A stretch of 61,731 nt of DNA from Byssothecium circinans. Lineage: Eukaryota; Ascomycota; Dothideomycetes; Pleosporales; Massarinaceae. The stretch lies in the NCBI GenBank assembly GCA_010015675.1, contig ML976980.1, forward strand, positions 162,218 to 223,948, given 5' to 3'. The notes beneath the pieces are model-generated. The model was not told the origin of the DNA. It was given only the letters and a program-made list of their open reading frames with translations, and made no database searches. This document shows, one piece after another, positions 1 to 11,451 of this stretch; position 1 is the first letter of the stretch; the number at the start of each line of letters is the position of its first letter. The position numbers and the translations under genes are program-made.

Positions 1-1548
1 CCGGAGCTTGCGGATAAAGCGTCGGATAGGCTCTTTAAGCTCTCTGCAACGAAGAAGCATTAAATATACTGAGTGCCACCTCACGCCGCCGTCCTAGTAG
101 AGGTTAAGGGTGCCAAAGGCCCAGAGGGCGTCAGTCTCACTAAGCTCCTTCTGGACAGTTAGGAATAGCTCTTGGCGCTTATAAGATGCGCAGACAGCGT
201 TAACGAAGTTGTGTAGCTTGCCAACAACTCCATGCCTTTGAAAGAGCTGAAATTGGTCCTGAGGAGCTGCCTGAGCTAGCTCAGCCTCCCACTTACTCAC
301 TCCACTACCGTAGATGACGGACTTGACGACCAGGTTGATGATGTGGCCTGCGCAGCGTATTTGGTGCTGAGGCCCAAGATAGAGGTCTCCAGACCTGGCT
401 ACGCACCAGATAAACTTTGTGTCGTTGCTGCTGGCGTTGTCGCTGACGAAGCAGTTAAATTGCTAACTGAAATCGTAGTCGCTGATAACGCTGAGGATGA
501 CCTGAGCTTGATACGCCGCTGTATGGTCGCCAAAGAGGTTGTGGAAGGTAATAAGAACGTCGTACTGTTTATATAAAGGTCTTAAGTTTATTAACTTTAT
601 CTCCTATCACCGATTTCCTATTAGGAGACGCTAAGACCTACCCACAAAGTGCGCGACAACCCTAAGGAACGACAAATTATTACCTGACGTCCATATATCC
701 ATACTCAGGCTTATTTTGCTCTGCGCTGACAGTAGGAGCTTCTTAACCTCCTCCTTTCGCTCCCCCAGCGCCGTATCTACGTACTTCGAGAGCGTAGTCG
801 CCGACGACGGTAGGGCGCGTAAAAGGTCGTGATGGTTCCATGTTATGACGCCCCGCGTAGACGCTGAACAGGCGACGCTGAAGGACAGGTCCTTAAGTAT
901 AACCTAGTTAACAAAGGCCTCCTGGAGCTGATTCTCCTGCCAGGGCTGATGGGCGATAAAAGTATTACTCCCTGCTACTCGCGCAGCGTTGAAAGGGTTG
1001 GTTGGGCGGGCGTCAACCGGTAAGGGTATAAGACCTCTCTCTAGGTCAATTCGATGGGCAGTTTTAAGATGACTGACGATATGAGCAGTCCCATTAACGC
1101 TTTTGCAAGCTCCTCGGTCCTTACTTAAGTGGCAGGCCCTGTAGAGCCAGAGCCTTGCCTTACTTCCGTCGTCCTCTAGATATTGCAACTCGACGCCGTA
1201 TTTCTATATTGAAGCTAGCTTCCGGCCGCCCTTCAAGGCGCTCTTGTGCTGGACTTGATATCCCACCTGGTCAGGCACCAGCCGCTTATTTTGCCGCCAA
1301 ATATTGTCCCAGTCAACGTCAAACTCTAGGCCAGCGACCTGACGCTCGTCAGCAGGATACTCGTGAGAGGAGAACGCCCCCGGGGTGCTGTCGTGCGAGG
1401 AGGAGGCTGACGGAGAGTTGAGGGCAGCTGCAGCTTTCTCAAGCCTTCTGGACGCAGCGGCGTGATAGGAGCTCTCTGACGGCGACGGCGACGAGTCCTG
1501 GGTACTCTGGGTGCCCTGCGACGGGCGTAAAAAGCTTCGTAAGGCCAT
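1..1548 (-). pseudogene. hAT-family transposase, decayed and truncated by the window edge
   Basis: One minus-strand frame from an ATG at 1548 to base 1 reads as a hAT transposase interrupted by stops. The start is Ser-rich and is followed by a Cys/His stretch around 1060-1150 that resembles a BED-type zinc finger. Conserved hAT blocks follow: LSMDIWTSGNNLSFL (about 665-710), VVAHFVG (about 640-660), IRCAGHIINLVVKSVIYGSG (301-360), GKLHNFVNAVCASYKRQELF (about 150-210) and DGGVRWHSVYLMLLR near 40-93. In-frame stops lie at 1204, 904, about 630, about 605 (two), about 465 and 94; most are TAG where the family would have CAG. The C-terminal catalytic and dimerisation part is outside the window. 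The frame is kept throughout, so decay is by substitution, not indels. I could not identify the terminal repeat on the 1549-1900 side. Confidence 0.85.
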
Positions 1549-1919
1549 TAATAATATACTATTAATAAGAGTAGTTATAAAACTAACAATATACTATCAG
1601 TAGTAGTACGCGAGACGTACGCGAAAAAGACGGCAAATTCCGCTGAATCTAAGCCTTTTTAGGCGACAAAACACCACAAAACTGACCCCCCCCTCCCGTA
1701 CAGCCGTAATTACGACGTAAAATACACGAAACATGGCTACTGTACGGCTACTTTACGACTCACAAAAGGGCTACTTACGTACGCCCCGAGGGGGACTACG
1801 GGCCGTAAACTACGGCTGATACTACGGACTGTTGGACACGCTGCCGCCTTCGGATACCTAATTTGACGCTCAAGCCGTATAGTCGCGGCCCTGGGGGTTT
1901 CGATGGCTATCCTGACCGA
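1549..1919. other. Intergenic stretch between the hAT remnant and the HET gene
   Basis: No coding sequence is supported here. It contains a short AT-rich part (1549-1600), a run of C (about 1687-1695) and several short palindromic pieces such as GCCGTAAACTACGGC near 1803-1817. It probably holds the end of the hAT element and the HET promoter. The frame of the HET first exon stays open a little upstream of 1920 but without an ATG. Confidence 0.5.
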
Positions 1920-4792
1920 ATGGGGTGGACGTCTGAAGAAGTTACAGGACACAACGCCTTCGGCGCCCGATCCGCAGAACAGACACAGTCGTTTTTCCAG
2001 AATTGGCTGTTCTTTGGCTGTGCCATCGAAATTCTTTCCATTTCTGGAATCGACGTGTGCAACTCCGACCTGTGCGACGAAACAGGCCAGTTCGTCTCGA
2101 CCCGGCGTTTGCCAGGTCTGATCCGTCAATGGCGGACAAAGGTCCAGCAGCTGGGCGGTAAATCCAGCGGCACTCACATTGAGTGGGCTATGAAGACAGC
2201 GCTCATACTCAAGCGGGTCTCGGAGTTTGTCGACGCCTACTGCCTCCCATACTACGGCGCCCGCCGTACAGCAAAGCTGGGGGGAGCTTCATCGCCTGTA
2301 TCGGAGTTGACCTGGATCTCCATCATTGCGATGGGCCAAACGCTCGGCGAGGCCATGATATCCTACTATGATATTGTCCGCACCGGTAATCACTGGGGGG
2401 CTTCCCGGTTGCTCAAGCAGCGCCTGCTGGACAACGGCTGGTGCCCGGTGGATGTTGAGCGCACCATGACGGACATCGGGATCGATGGGCACTACTATCT
2501 GTCGCTGATGGAGAGGGCAGAGTCGCACATCTCACACAAAGACTGCAACAAGAGCCAGTGCACTGCTCATATAGCCACGTACCGACAGAAGCATGTTTGC
2601 GAGAGCTGCCAATGCGGCGAGGGGATTCAGTCAAATGTTTCTGCCACAATGGCCATCATCGAAGAAGAGGGACACGTGCCAGTCGTTCGATGGGATGCTC
2701 AGTCACGACGGCTCGTAAATACGTCGTCGCGTTTGATCAGGAGAGGTTTTGCCGACCCGCCTTTTGTGGCCATCTCTCATGTGTGAGTGTTTAAGAAATG
2801 GACTACTGGATATGTATCTCTCAGAAACGCGCAGCTGATCTAGCTTTTAATAGGTGGAGTGATGGCATGGGGAGCTTGGATTCGAACTCTCTCCTGGAGT
2901 GCCAACTGGACCGCGTTCAGAAACTGGTGCACGCTGTCGCCCAGTCAAAAAGAGTCAAAGGTCATCCTCAGCATTTTTGGCTTGATACACTCTGCATCCC
3001 AGTTGGTCCCGAGAAACGAGAAATCAGGAGGAAGGCCATTGCGAAGATGGCAGACACTTACAAAGCCGCCTCCGCAGTTCTTGTTTTGTCCTCGACCCTT
3101 GAGGCAGTTGCCACTACAGACAACGAGGGCAAAAGGGGTCTCGCCTTGTACCTCTCGAATTGGAATCGGAGACTCTGGACGTTCCAGGAAGCTATGTTGG
3201 CTAAGATTATCATGTTGCAGTTTGCAGACAAGGCAGTCAGCTACGAAGACATGCCCCTTCCCGAAACCGCGAAATCCATCAACCGCGGCCACTGCGTTAC
3301 ATTCCCCTCTCGCGCAGTGCAATCCGTAATGGCTGAATACGTCATCTTGCGGGACTTCTTACGGAACAATCTCTTCGCTGAGCTAGGTTCGGTCTTTGCA
3401 CGTATTGGAACTCTTGCTCCTACCATCGACGTGTTATATATTCGGTCGACGTCCCGCCGAAGCGACGAGACCATCTTCCTCGGGACGATGATGAGGCTAA
3501 ATATTAAGAAGCTCCAGAAACTGGAAGCACAGTTGCGCGAAGAGTATGGCCTAAGAGACGATGAGCATGTTCCAGACCAGGAGCTTGCCAAGAGGCGGAT
3601 GAAGCTGTTCCTCAGCATGGTGAAGGTCTTTCCTCGGGACATCATCTTCAACTCGCAGGAGCGCCTGGATGTGGAAGGATTCCGATGGGCGCCTGCCTCC
3701 ATCCTAGGTATCCCGAGGGGCGGGTTCGTCAGGCACGTCGAGGGTGAGCCCTCGATTCTCGACAAGACCGGCCGCGGGCTCCCCGTTACAGCACATGGTT
3801 TCGTTATAACTACTGACAAGAATGTGCCTTTGAACTCGGCCTCAGAAATCCTTGTCACGGTACCTCAAACCGACATTGAGGGCAGTGTGAGCCTCGAATT
3901 CAAGATCGTGCCAAACAGCCAACTGTCCACATTCTCCTGGAAATCAGGAACGGAATACGGCATTATTGTTGACAAGGATGTTACGACGCTTGCATTGAAG
4001 CTCTACAGTCATGCCCTAGAGAAAAACAATCGCCCCCAAAACCCCACAGAACTGGAGTCTTGGTTTGAAAGCTTATATAGCGAGTCGAAAGAGGGCGGTG
4101 TCGTAGTTGACGCTGTTGTTGGCCGTGTCAGCAAGCGAGACATGAAGAATGACACCAAGTCAAACTGGATTCAAATCCAGCATGGATGCATCGCAAGCGT
4201 AGTGTTGCTCAATCCTACGGCAGTATACCAGGACGTAGAGAGAATGTCCGGCTTGGGCTCGGATTCAGAGGGTGGATCCGAACACTCAGACTGCTCCAAT
4301 ATCGTAGATTCGGATGTTTCTGGGGAGTGTGTCGATTCTGAAGATTCGGACGATTCTGGAGATTCAGACGACTCTGGGGATTCAGGCGACTCTGAAGATT
4401 CAGACGACTCTGTGTCCACAGACTTGGAATACCTCGGCTTCACAACTACGGGAGACTTTGCCGTAGAGAGCCTGGACGATTCTGAGGACTCAGATGATAG
4501 TAGTGGCTCAGACGGTAGGCTCAATATCCATGACACTCGATGCGGTTTTTTACCCCTCGCTGACACAAGGTTACCAGCTTCGCCGAACGTGATGACAACT
4601 TCAAGTGAACCTCCCGAAAGCGATCTGGAAGATGACTCTGAGACCTTTTCAGCCAAATCATGGGAGGAGTTTGATGAACTCTCAAATAAGGGATTCTTGG
4701 TTGACGACAGCGCTTCCAAGCAGAGTGACATCGTGGCCAGCGTGGTCAGTGCAGACACTTATATCCGCGAGGGAAAGTGGTTTATTATCTAG
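1920..4792 (+). CDS. HET-domain (heterokaryon incompatibility) protein, two exons
   Basis: Exons 1920-2782 and 2854-4792 join through a 71-nt intron (GTGAGT donor at 2783, CTGAT branch-like motif, TAG acceptor) to give 933 residues. The join restores the HET core: FVAISHV at 282-288 runs into WSDGMG, followed by WLDTLCIP at about 330 and RLWTFQEAMLA at about 394-404. Residues 200-265 hold a His/Cys-rich segment (H..C....C, then C..C.C) typical of this large HET subfamily. The tail, about 755-850, is made of Ser-Asp-Asp/Glu repeats and is strongly acidic. HET proteins take part in fungal non-self recognition, where activation leads to cell death; this one's partner is unknown. The start is the first ATG in an open frame, and an upstream exon cannot be excluded. 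It lies beside a hAT remnant. Alternative: an expanded HET paralogue with no incompatibility role. Confidence 0.85.
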
Positions 4793-5457
4793 TTCATAAG
4801 TAATTCGAGACGGGTATAAGTTACGTCAAGCACAATAGCACGCGAAACTCGGACCTGTGTATTCTTGCGACTCGTTTGCTTGTGACGGCGAATATTATCC
4901 GTCACTATCATTAACAAACCTAAAATTGTTTGTTTCGAAGAACGCATAAATCTGACGGCTCATTTGGGATGCGCTTCCCCTCAATATCAGGCTTGGCCGG
5001 ACAAGCCCCAAATGTTTCTGCCCCTCGTCACCGCCCTTGGCGCAGACGCTAGTTATGCAAACATTCGCTCTTATCCAACGCGTGTGGACTCATCCTCGAC
5101 TTTTCCAACCCAACTAAACGCAACTACACCACCAGAAACACCGGCGCATCGGTACCTTTTTCCTTTGACGATTCATCTCGGTTCCTTTCTGCGACTGCCG
5201 GACAGCAGGTTTCTTGTTTCCTTTGAGTTTGTTTACGACACCACGGCGCACAGCGAGGGCAGGGGTGCGACAAGCTACCAGATAGCTGTCTGGCGACGAC
5301 ATATACACAGATCGGTGTATAGCATAGGAGTAGTCGTCTCACACCACTAAAGCGACTACGACGACACAACCTGCTCCCCATCACCCCCCAGCGCACCACG
5401 GCCTTCCACCACCCACTCCAACGGCCCACCCTCTCAACCCGACCGTAATCCTCCACC
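4793..5457. other. Intergenic, upstream of ISY1
   Basis: No supportable gene. It contains the HET 3' region and the ISY1 promoter/leader, with C-rich, CA-rich sequence just before the ISY1 ATG (5360-5457), typical of fungal 5' leaders. The 128-residue open frame at 4964-5350 shows no family resemblance and I do not call it. Confidence 0.5.
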
Positions 5458-6219
5458 ATGGCGCGCAACTCAGAAAAAGCGCACTCGATGCTCTTCCGCT
5501 TCCGCGCCGCCCAAGCCACCGAAGCCGGCATCATCGACATCTCACGAACCCGACGCCCCAAACTCATAACCTCCATAACCTCGATCCCAGTCGCCGAAAA
5601 ATGGCGCGGCCAAGTGCTCAAAGAGATCTCCCGCAAAGTAACCAAGATCCAAGACGAGGCCCTCTCCGACTACCAGATCCGCGACCTCAACGACGAAATC
5701 AACAAGCTCATGCGCGAGAAGTTCATGTGGGAGAGCCAGATCCGCGGGCTCGGGGGCCCGAATTACATGCGCGGCGGGCGCGTGGTGGATGAAGAGGGTC
5801 GCGAGGTGCCCGGTGGCGGGAAGGGGTATAGGTATTTCGGCCGCGCGAGGGAACTTCCTGGTGTGAAGGAGTTGTTTGAGCGGCAGCAGCGGCCCGAGGA
5901 TGATGAGGGGGTGAGCAAGGGGAGGGAGAAGAGGAGTGAGCTGAGGCAGAGGGTGGATGCGGGGTATTATGGGTATAATCTTGATGAGGAGGATGGGACG
6001 TTGTTGGCGTATGAGAGGGCGAAGGAGAAGGAGGCTTGGGACGACTTTTTGAGTCTGGGCGATGAGGTGGGCGGGAAGGCCGGTGGGGCGGTCAAGGAGT
6101 GGCAGGAGTTACCGGGGGATAAGGGGGACGGCGTTCGGTGGAGGGTGCCGACGCTTGAGGAGGTTAATGAGGAGTTGGTCGAGAGGCGGAGGAGGAAGTT
6201 GCTTGAGAAACTGGGTTGA
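5458..6219 (+). CDS. ISY1: Pre-mRNA-splicing factor Isy1
   Basis: Single-exon gene of 253 residues. The N-terminus MARNSEKAHSMLFRFR is the hallmark of Isy1, followed by the conserved segment around ISRKVTKIQDEALSDYQIRD (about 58-77) and LNDEINKLMREKFMWESQI. A Gly-rich linker and a charged C-terminus with RRRRKLLEKLG follow. Isy1 is a subunit of the Prp19-associated (NTC) spliceosomal complex that influences the first splicing step and fidelity, in the nucleus. Length matches fungal orthologues. Codon use shifts from C-ending to G-rich codons about halfway, but the frame is continuous. It converges on CCT8, whose coding sequence ends at 6834. Confidence 0.95.
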   Translation: MARNSEKAHSMLFRFRAAQATEAGIIDISRTRRPKLITSITSIPVAEKWRGQVLKEISRKVTKIQDEALSDYQIRDLNDEINKLMREKFMWESQIRGLGGPNYMRGGRVVDEEGREVPGGGKGYRYFGRARELPGVKELFERQQRPEDDEGVSKGREKRSELRQRVDAGYYGYNLDEEDGTLLAYERAKEKEAWDDFLSLGDEVGGKAGGAVKEWQELPGDKGDGVRWRVPTLEEVNEELVERRRRKLLEKLG

Positions 6220-6833
6220 ATGACCAGCCACAACGACAGCAACGGAGTATCTGTCGGGACGGTTTCTCGATCTGGATCTGAGTGATTGCTTATCCTCATT
6301 CTACAGCTCTTTTTTTTTTCTTGCGCTTTGTATCGATATGGTTGCGTCTGGGGATTAAAAAAAGTTTTGAGTTGGAGAGATGGAAAGAAAGATTGATACC
6401 CTCGTTCGAAACCCGGGAGGTGGAGCAGTCGAGTCGACAAGGCTTTCTTTGTACAGCTTGTTTCGTCCAAACTTTAAAGGGATACGGGCAGGGGATAAGA
6501 CAGGATAGGATAGTAAGGATAATACCGGTGCAGATTGCAGATGCACAACTTGCCAAACCTGCAAACCGGGACTGGAATAGTTCCCTTCGTCTGTATAGCA
6601 GTTAACTATAGCATCAATGTAAAAACACAACATCATATAACCTTGCTTCCTACTGCTGTTTACGAAAGGGGGGTCATCCGTTCAATAGTCACTTCACATA
6701 TCAAGGAACCGTTGCCTTTCTTTTGGGTAGATGGATTCATTCTTACGAAACCTACAAAGGGTATACGTCTCAGCTCATGCCATTATACATACATCCCATC
6801 CCCACCCAACCACCTTTTCCCCCATCTAATCAC
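6220..6833. other. Convergent 3' intergenic region (ISY1/CCT8)
   Basis: Shared 3' flank of two convergent genes. It contains a T-run at 6310-6320, suited to an ISY1 3' end. No gene or RNA is supported. Confidence 0.5.
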
Positions 6834-8628
6834 CTAATCATCACCATCCCAGTTCCCCTGTTGTGCCTTCCCCGGCATCTTCGGCCCACCAGCCTGCCTC
6901 GCCACGATAATCTGATCCACACTCAACACCGTCCTCGCCGCTTCCGTCGCCAACTTGATAGCCCAACTCTTACTAACCCACAGATCCAAGATACCCTCGT
7001 CCTTGGCATCAAGCGTCCCGGTGCCATCATCGTTCTCGATATCGATGCCGGTCGACCACTCGTCGTCCTTGCGGCCCTTTTGCGCGGCGTGCGCGACGTA
7101 GAGACGTGCGAGGACTTCTGTGGCGTCGAGACCGGCGGATTCGGCGAGGGTGCGCGGGATCACTTCAAAGGCCTCGCCGAATTTGCGGATGCTGTATTGA
7201 GAGAGTCCTGGGGTCTTGTCGGCGAGCGACTTGATGCGTTCCACGAGTTGCATTTCCGTGGCTCCTGCACCGGCGACGAGGCGTGGGTCTCGCGTGATGG
7301 CTTTGACTACGTTGACACCGTCGTCGATGGCGCGCTCTACGTCGTCGAGGTGGTTCTGGGTAGCGCCGCGGAGGACGAGTGTTGCTGTCCGTGTCTGCTC
7401 GTTCTCTTGCCGGAAGACTGTGACGCGGTCGCCGCCGATCTCCATGGTCTCGACGATGTCGACGCTGCCCATTTCGTCAGGCATTGGGGCTCCTAGACGG
7501 GCGAGGGGGGTAGCGCCCACGACACGGCAGAGGCGTCGGAGCTCGAATTTCGAGAGGACTTTGATGACGAGGATGTTGTAGCGGTTTAGGTAGTGCATAG
7601 CAAGTTCGCCAATCGTGGAGCCGGCGACCACGACACGCAAGCCGGAGTCGTGTAGTTCCTTGATCACCTGCTCAATCTGCTGCTCCTCGCCCTTTGTGAA
7701 ATCCAACATCTCCTTTGCGTTATGTAGTAGCACGGTGCCCTTTGTCTCCGTCTGTGAGATGTCTACCGGGCATGAGAAGACGCCGACCTTGGCCTTAGTG
7801 GCCTTCTGGATGCTGCCTTCAGGTACTCGTGCAAATACCATGCCCTTGACCACTTTGCTCTGTTCCAGGCTGCCGCCCATGATCTTGACTACACGGACGT
7901 TGTCGACGTTGAAATTGATTGGATTCTTGGGGAGAACAGCGAGAACAGCTTCGGCAACGAGGTCCGCGAGGAAGTCTTCGTTGCCGGATTGTTTGGCGGC
8001 GACTACGGTGCGAATCGCTTTGCTGAGCTCCTCTTGGGAGCGGATGTCCTCGACCTTATCGCATACCAGATCTATTTCGCCTCATGTTAGCTTCCTGCTC
8101 TTCGATCAGGTCTCAGTCTAAGGATTCGTACCCTCCAGTATCTGCATAGCAGCATTCTGCGCCTTCTCATACCCCAGGACAATATCACTAGTCTTCAAGC
8201 CCATTCTAATCAGCTCCTCGGCCTTCTTCAGCAGCTCGCCCGCCAGCACAATAACCATATTCGTCGCATCACCCATCTCCGCCTCTTGCTGTTGGCTCGC
8301 CATGACCAGAAGTTTTGCCGCTGGGTGCACGACCTCCAGTTCTCGCAATATCGTCGCCGCATCCGACGTCAATATCATTTTCTGCAGGTGATTGATCACA
8401 ATCTTGTTGCGGCCGTAGGGTCCGAGGGAGGTTTGGACTGTCTGGGCAATCGTTCGGCAGGCATCGATGTTGCGAATGACAGCTCCATCTTCGGCGTCGT
8501 AGCTATTGTGGGGTGGTTAGTTGGGTATACAAACATGGTGGGGTTGAGCATGTGGTAGGTGAGGGTTACTTTTGATAGCCTTGTTTGAAGAGCCCAGAGT
8601 TCGGGGCGTTCGGTATTGAGAGAGACAT
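6834..8628 (-). CDS. CCT8: T-complex protein 1 subunit theta (CCT8)
   Basis: Three exons, 8628-8570, 8502-8132 and 8071-6834, give 555 residues. Introns are 67 and 60 nt; the second has a consensus GCTAAC branch site. The start MSLSIPNAPNSGLFKQGY is the conserved theta N-terminus and the end is NWDGDD. Chaperonin motifs are present: TSLGPYGRNK, the nucleotide motif region EMGDATNMVIVLAGELL (GDAT where GDGT is usual), and DGVNVVKAI. Theta is one of eight subunits of the cytosolic TRiC/CCT ring that folds actin, tubulin and other proteins. Length fits the family (about 550-570). The start is fixed by conservation, not by the longest frame. Confidence 0.96.
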
Positions 8629-9094
8629 TGTGGATGTGCGGGTGGGGTATCTGAGGTTTGCGGTGTGGTGCCTTGAGCTGCAGCGCGGCGACGCGTTGGT
8701 TTCTCAAAATCTCGTCGGCGCCGGCGTTAGTTTTCGCCGATTGACATCTCGACGGCGATCAGCATTATCTCTCATCTACATTTATGACACGTGAATTGCA
8801 GCTTGTATATCCAGGATAATGAAAGTCAGTCAAGTTGGCTCTTCTTGCCCAACTTTCTTTCTTACAATTGCTTTGCCGCCACCCATACTCCGCCATATGA
8901 TGTTGCATTGGGAAACTATTTTTTTAGGAACGCAGAAACCTCTTCTCTAATAATGCCTCGTACATGAAATTCCTCTATTTTCTGCAGCCTTTTGTCCTAG
9001 ATGACTCCACCGTGGTTCTCGGTGTCAACCTGTATTTCAAGCAGGCAGAAACCCTGGGCGGAGGTCCTATGTCTCTCTAAACTACAAATTCGAT
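8629..9094. other. CCT8 promoter and 3' end of the AIM9-like gene
   Basis: Contains the CCT8 promoter/leader (8629-8800) and the 3' flank of the next minus-strand gene. Pyrimidine-rich on the plus strand around 8850-8900. No gene is supported. Confidence 0.5.
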
Positions 9095-11026
9095 CTATTC
9101 ATGCTTTCTTACAGCCCAGCGTGTGCTCTCCTCAAACTCTGTCCGTTCCTCACCACTTAGGCTCTGCAATCCCTGCTCTCTTAGCTCCGCGAACATTTCA
9201 AGTGCCTGCTCATAATTCTCATTCGACGTCCATCCATCACGATGCACGAACCCCTGAAGCGAGTCCCAGAAGTCCGCAGTCTCATTCCAACCTTCCCCAT
9301 CTTGGAGATGTGATGCTATTTCCTCGTCGCTGAATTCTATAGGACAGGGGATTTCGGTGTTGATCTCGTTCCAGTGGCTGTAATTGTTATCTATTAGCGA
9401 TCCGCGTTGAGTTCAACTAGTGAGAACTAGGCCAAACATACCGTGCTATGCGGATGAGACATTGTCTGAAGGGAATGATGTCACCATCCCAGGTGTCGGC
9501 AGAGAAGTCTACGGTTTCGCGCCTCGTACGTCCTTGACTTAGGTGCAAAATGTCATGGAGGATCGGGTTCGTGGTTTTGCTCTCATTTTCGTATGCCCAC
9601 AAGATAATCGACTTCTCAACCTGGGTCCGAACGCGCAGTTTTTCTTTTTCGTCTTCAAGAGTGTCGTAGCTTTCAGGTAGCTTTATCATGAGCTCTCCGT
9701 TGTAGTCTACAAGCCGTGGATGCCGTGCTTGAAGAAACAAAGGGCCGACCCATGTGTCCTGCCAGTCAATAAGACTAGTGATATGATATTTGTGAACGAA
9801 TACGTTAGGGGCATGCATATCCCAATGCCATAGGGTAGGTCTAACCTGACCTCCCTTGGGCAACAGATATTCCGCAACGTCCAGGAACCTCTTATAAAGG
9901 GCGATGTGTGCATCTGGAGTGCGCTGCGCTTCGGACGTTGCAAACAGACCACCTGAAGATTTTGGGGTGGCGTGACTACCTATCCAAGCAATCTCTCGTT
10001 GACCGATTGCTCTAAGATAATCCTGTGGGCTTTTCCCTATACAGTGAGATTAGTGCCGTTGTACTTTGTGGTCCATAAACAACGCAACTCACAGGGCCCA
10101 CGATCAATATCCATAACTGCTCGTTCTCGGTGCCAGAAACCTCGATCAACGACCGGGCCTATGACGAATCGGTTCTCGACCTCTTCTTTCAATGATTGCG
10201 GTATCTCCCCAACGACTTGAGCTTTTTCGCAGCCCAGGAAAGCGTCTTTCGCGAAGTAAAGGTTTCCGTAGCTTTGGGCCTTTGTCAATTACGCCAGCAC
10301 AAGGACGGCAGTTTGGGGAAACATACCGAGTGAATGACAAGGACAGAAACTTTCTCTCAATGGCGACAATATCGTCCACAATCTTCAGCTTATCATGAAG
10401 CTCCATGTCATTCCAAACCTCGCCGAGCTGAGTCCCTGTTGCCTCCTCCATCAGAATGTACTCTGATTCGACAGGACTATCAACCTCTCCGCTCCAGGAA
10501 AAGACCTTTGGCACGGGGATCTCGAGAACAGTGCGCGCCTAATGATTCGATAGTATCAGCTTAGGCAATTCAAAATCACGGTGGCGCGTCCACATACAAA
10601 ATCCATGGTAGCGACTTCAGACGCGGTCGTCTTGAATGGAGGCCCAGCGTTAGGGTTCGGCATACGTGCAATCATGACAGTACCATCATCCATGACAAGC
10701 CGAAAGACCTTGTTAAATCCGCCCTCAGCAAGTTTGCTAATAGATACACAAGCCTGCGCACCCACACTTCTAGCCGCGATTTTCTGGAGTTCAGGTACAT
10801 TGAAGCGTTTATACCGCTCGCGAAGCTGAGAATCCCCGTTCCAAAGCCAGCGCCCACTGGTGTAACGGTAGAAATCTTCGTAATCACGATCTAAACAAGT
10901 GGGCATTGTTTGAAAATGAGATCGAAACGATCCAGAGGATAGCGAGAGAAAGCCCCTGAAATATTGCAGAGTATTGCTTCTGGGGCTGACTCTAAGGCGT
11001 TGGGGATGAATAAAAGGCGAGGGCAT
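9095..11026 (-). CDS. AIM9-like aminoglycoside-phosphotransferase-fold protein
   Basis: Five exons, 11026-10598, 10538-10327, 10271-10093, 10036-9442 and 9377-9095, give 565 residues; introns are 55-64 nt. The N-terminus is rich in Arg, Ser and Phe (MPSPFIHPQRLRVSPRSNTL...), consistent with a mitochondrial presequence. The kinase-like fold shows GGFNKVF as the glycine-rich strand, a MIARMP lysine-strand equivalent, LWHWDMHAPNVFV at about 337-350 (catalytic Asp and Asn of the H.D....N loop) and SLIDWQDTWVGP near 360 (metal-binding Asp). FLQARHPRL after this is typical of the fungal AIM9 group (altered inheritance of mitochondria). The usual strand-3 Lys is not obvious in MIARMP. The substrate is unknown, and it belongs to a multigene APH family, so orthology to AIM9 itself is not certain. 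It is divergent from mL46 across 425 bp. Confidence 0.88.
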
Positions 11027-11451
11027 GGCGGATCACGTTCGAGTGGTGAAAGTCCGGGATGATATATAAAATGAAGATACTCGTATTTAACGAGTCTCCA
11101 GCCACGGTGGCTGGCTCGAAGTTCAAATCTGCATGAAGAGGTGTGAGCAAGATCTATCTAGCCGTACACCTTGGAACAATTATGAAGGTACCGCTAGCGA
11201 AAAGACTGCTCAATCAATATAGGCACCTTGTAATGACCAATATATCATAAAGACTGTGAGCATACTGGAGATAAGGATAGCGCCATGAGATTGAAGAAGA
11301 AGGGAAATAAGGCCTCGTGAAGTTTTCTCTGAAGTTCTCCGCTTAGGTAAGCGCGGCCGCGACGCCAAACCCGAACGGATAACCTCCGTTCGGGAAAGTT
11401 TTCGAAGAACTAGCAGCTGGGATTGAACGCGAGCGACACGGTAATGCAGCA
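11027..11451. other. Divergent promoter (AIM9-like / mL46)
   Basis: A 425-bp region between two divergent genes for probably mitochondrial proteins. A palindromic CCGAACGGATAACCTCCGTTCGG segment (two arms of CCGAACGGA) lies at about 11369-11391 and could form a hairpin or bind a dimeric factor. No gene is seen. Confidence 0.5.

Noticed and set aside
4171..4758. A 195-residue minus-strand frame rich in Ser/Glu opposite the HET gene
   Set aside because: It is the complement of the Ser/Asp repeat codons, with no independent features.
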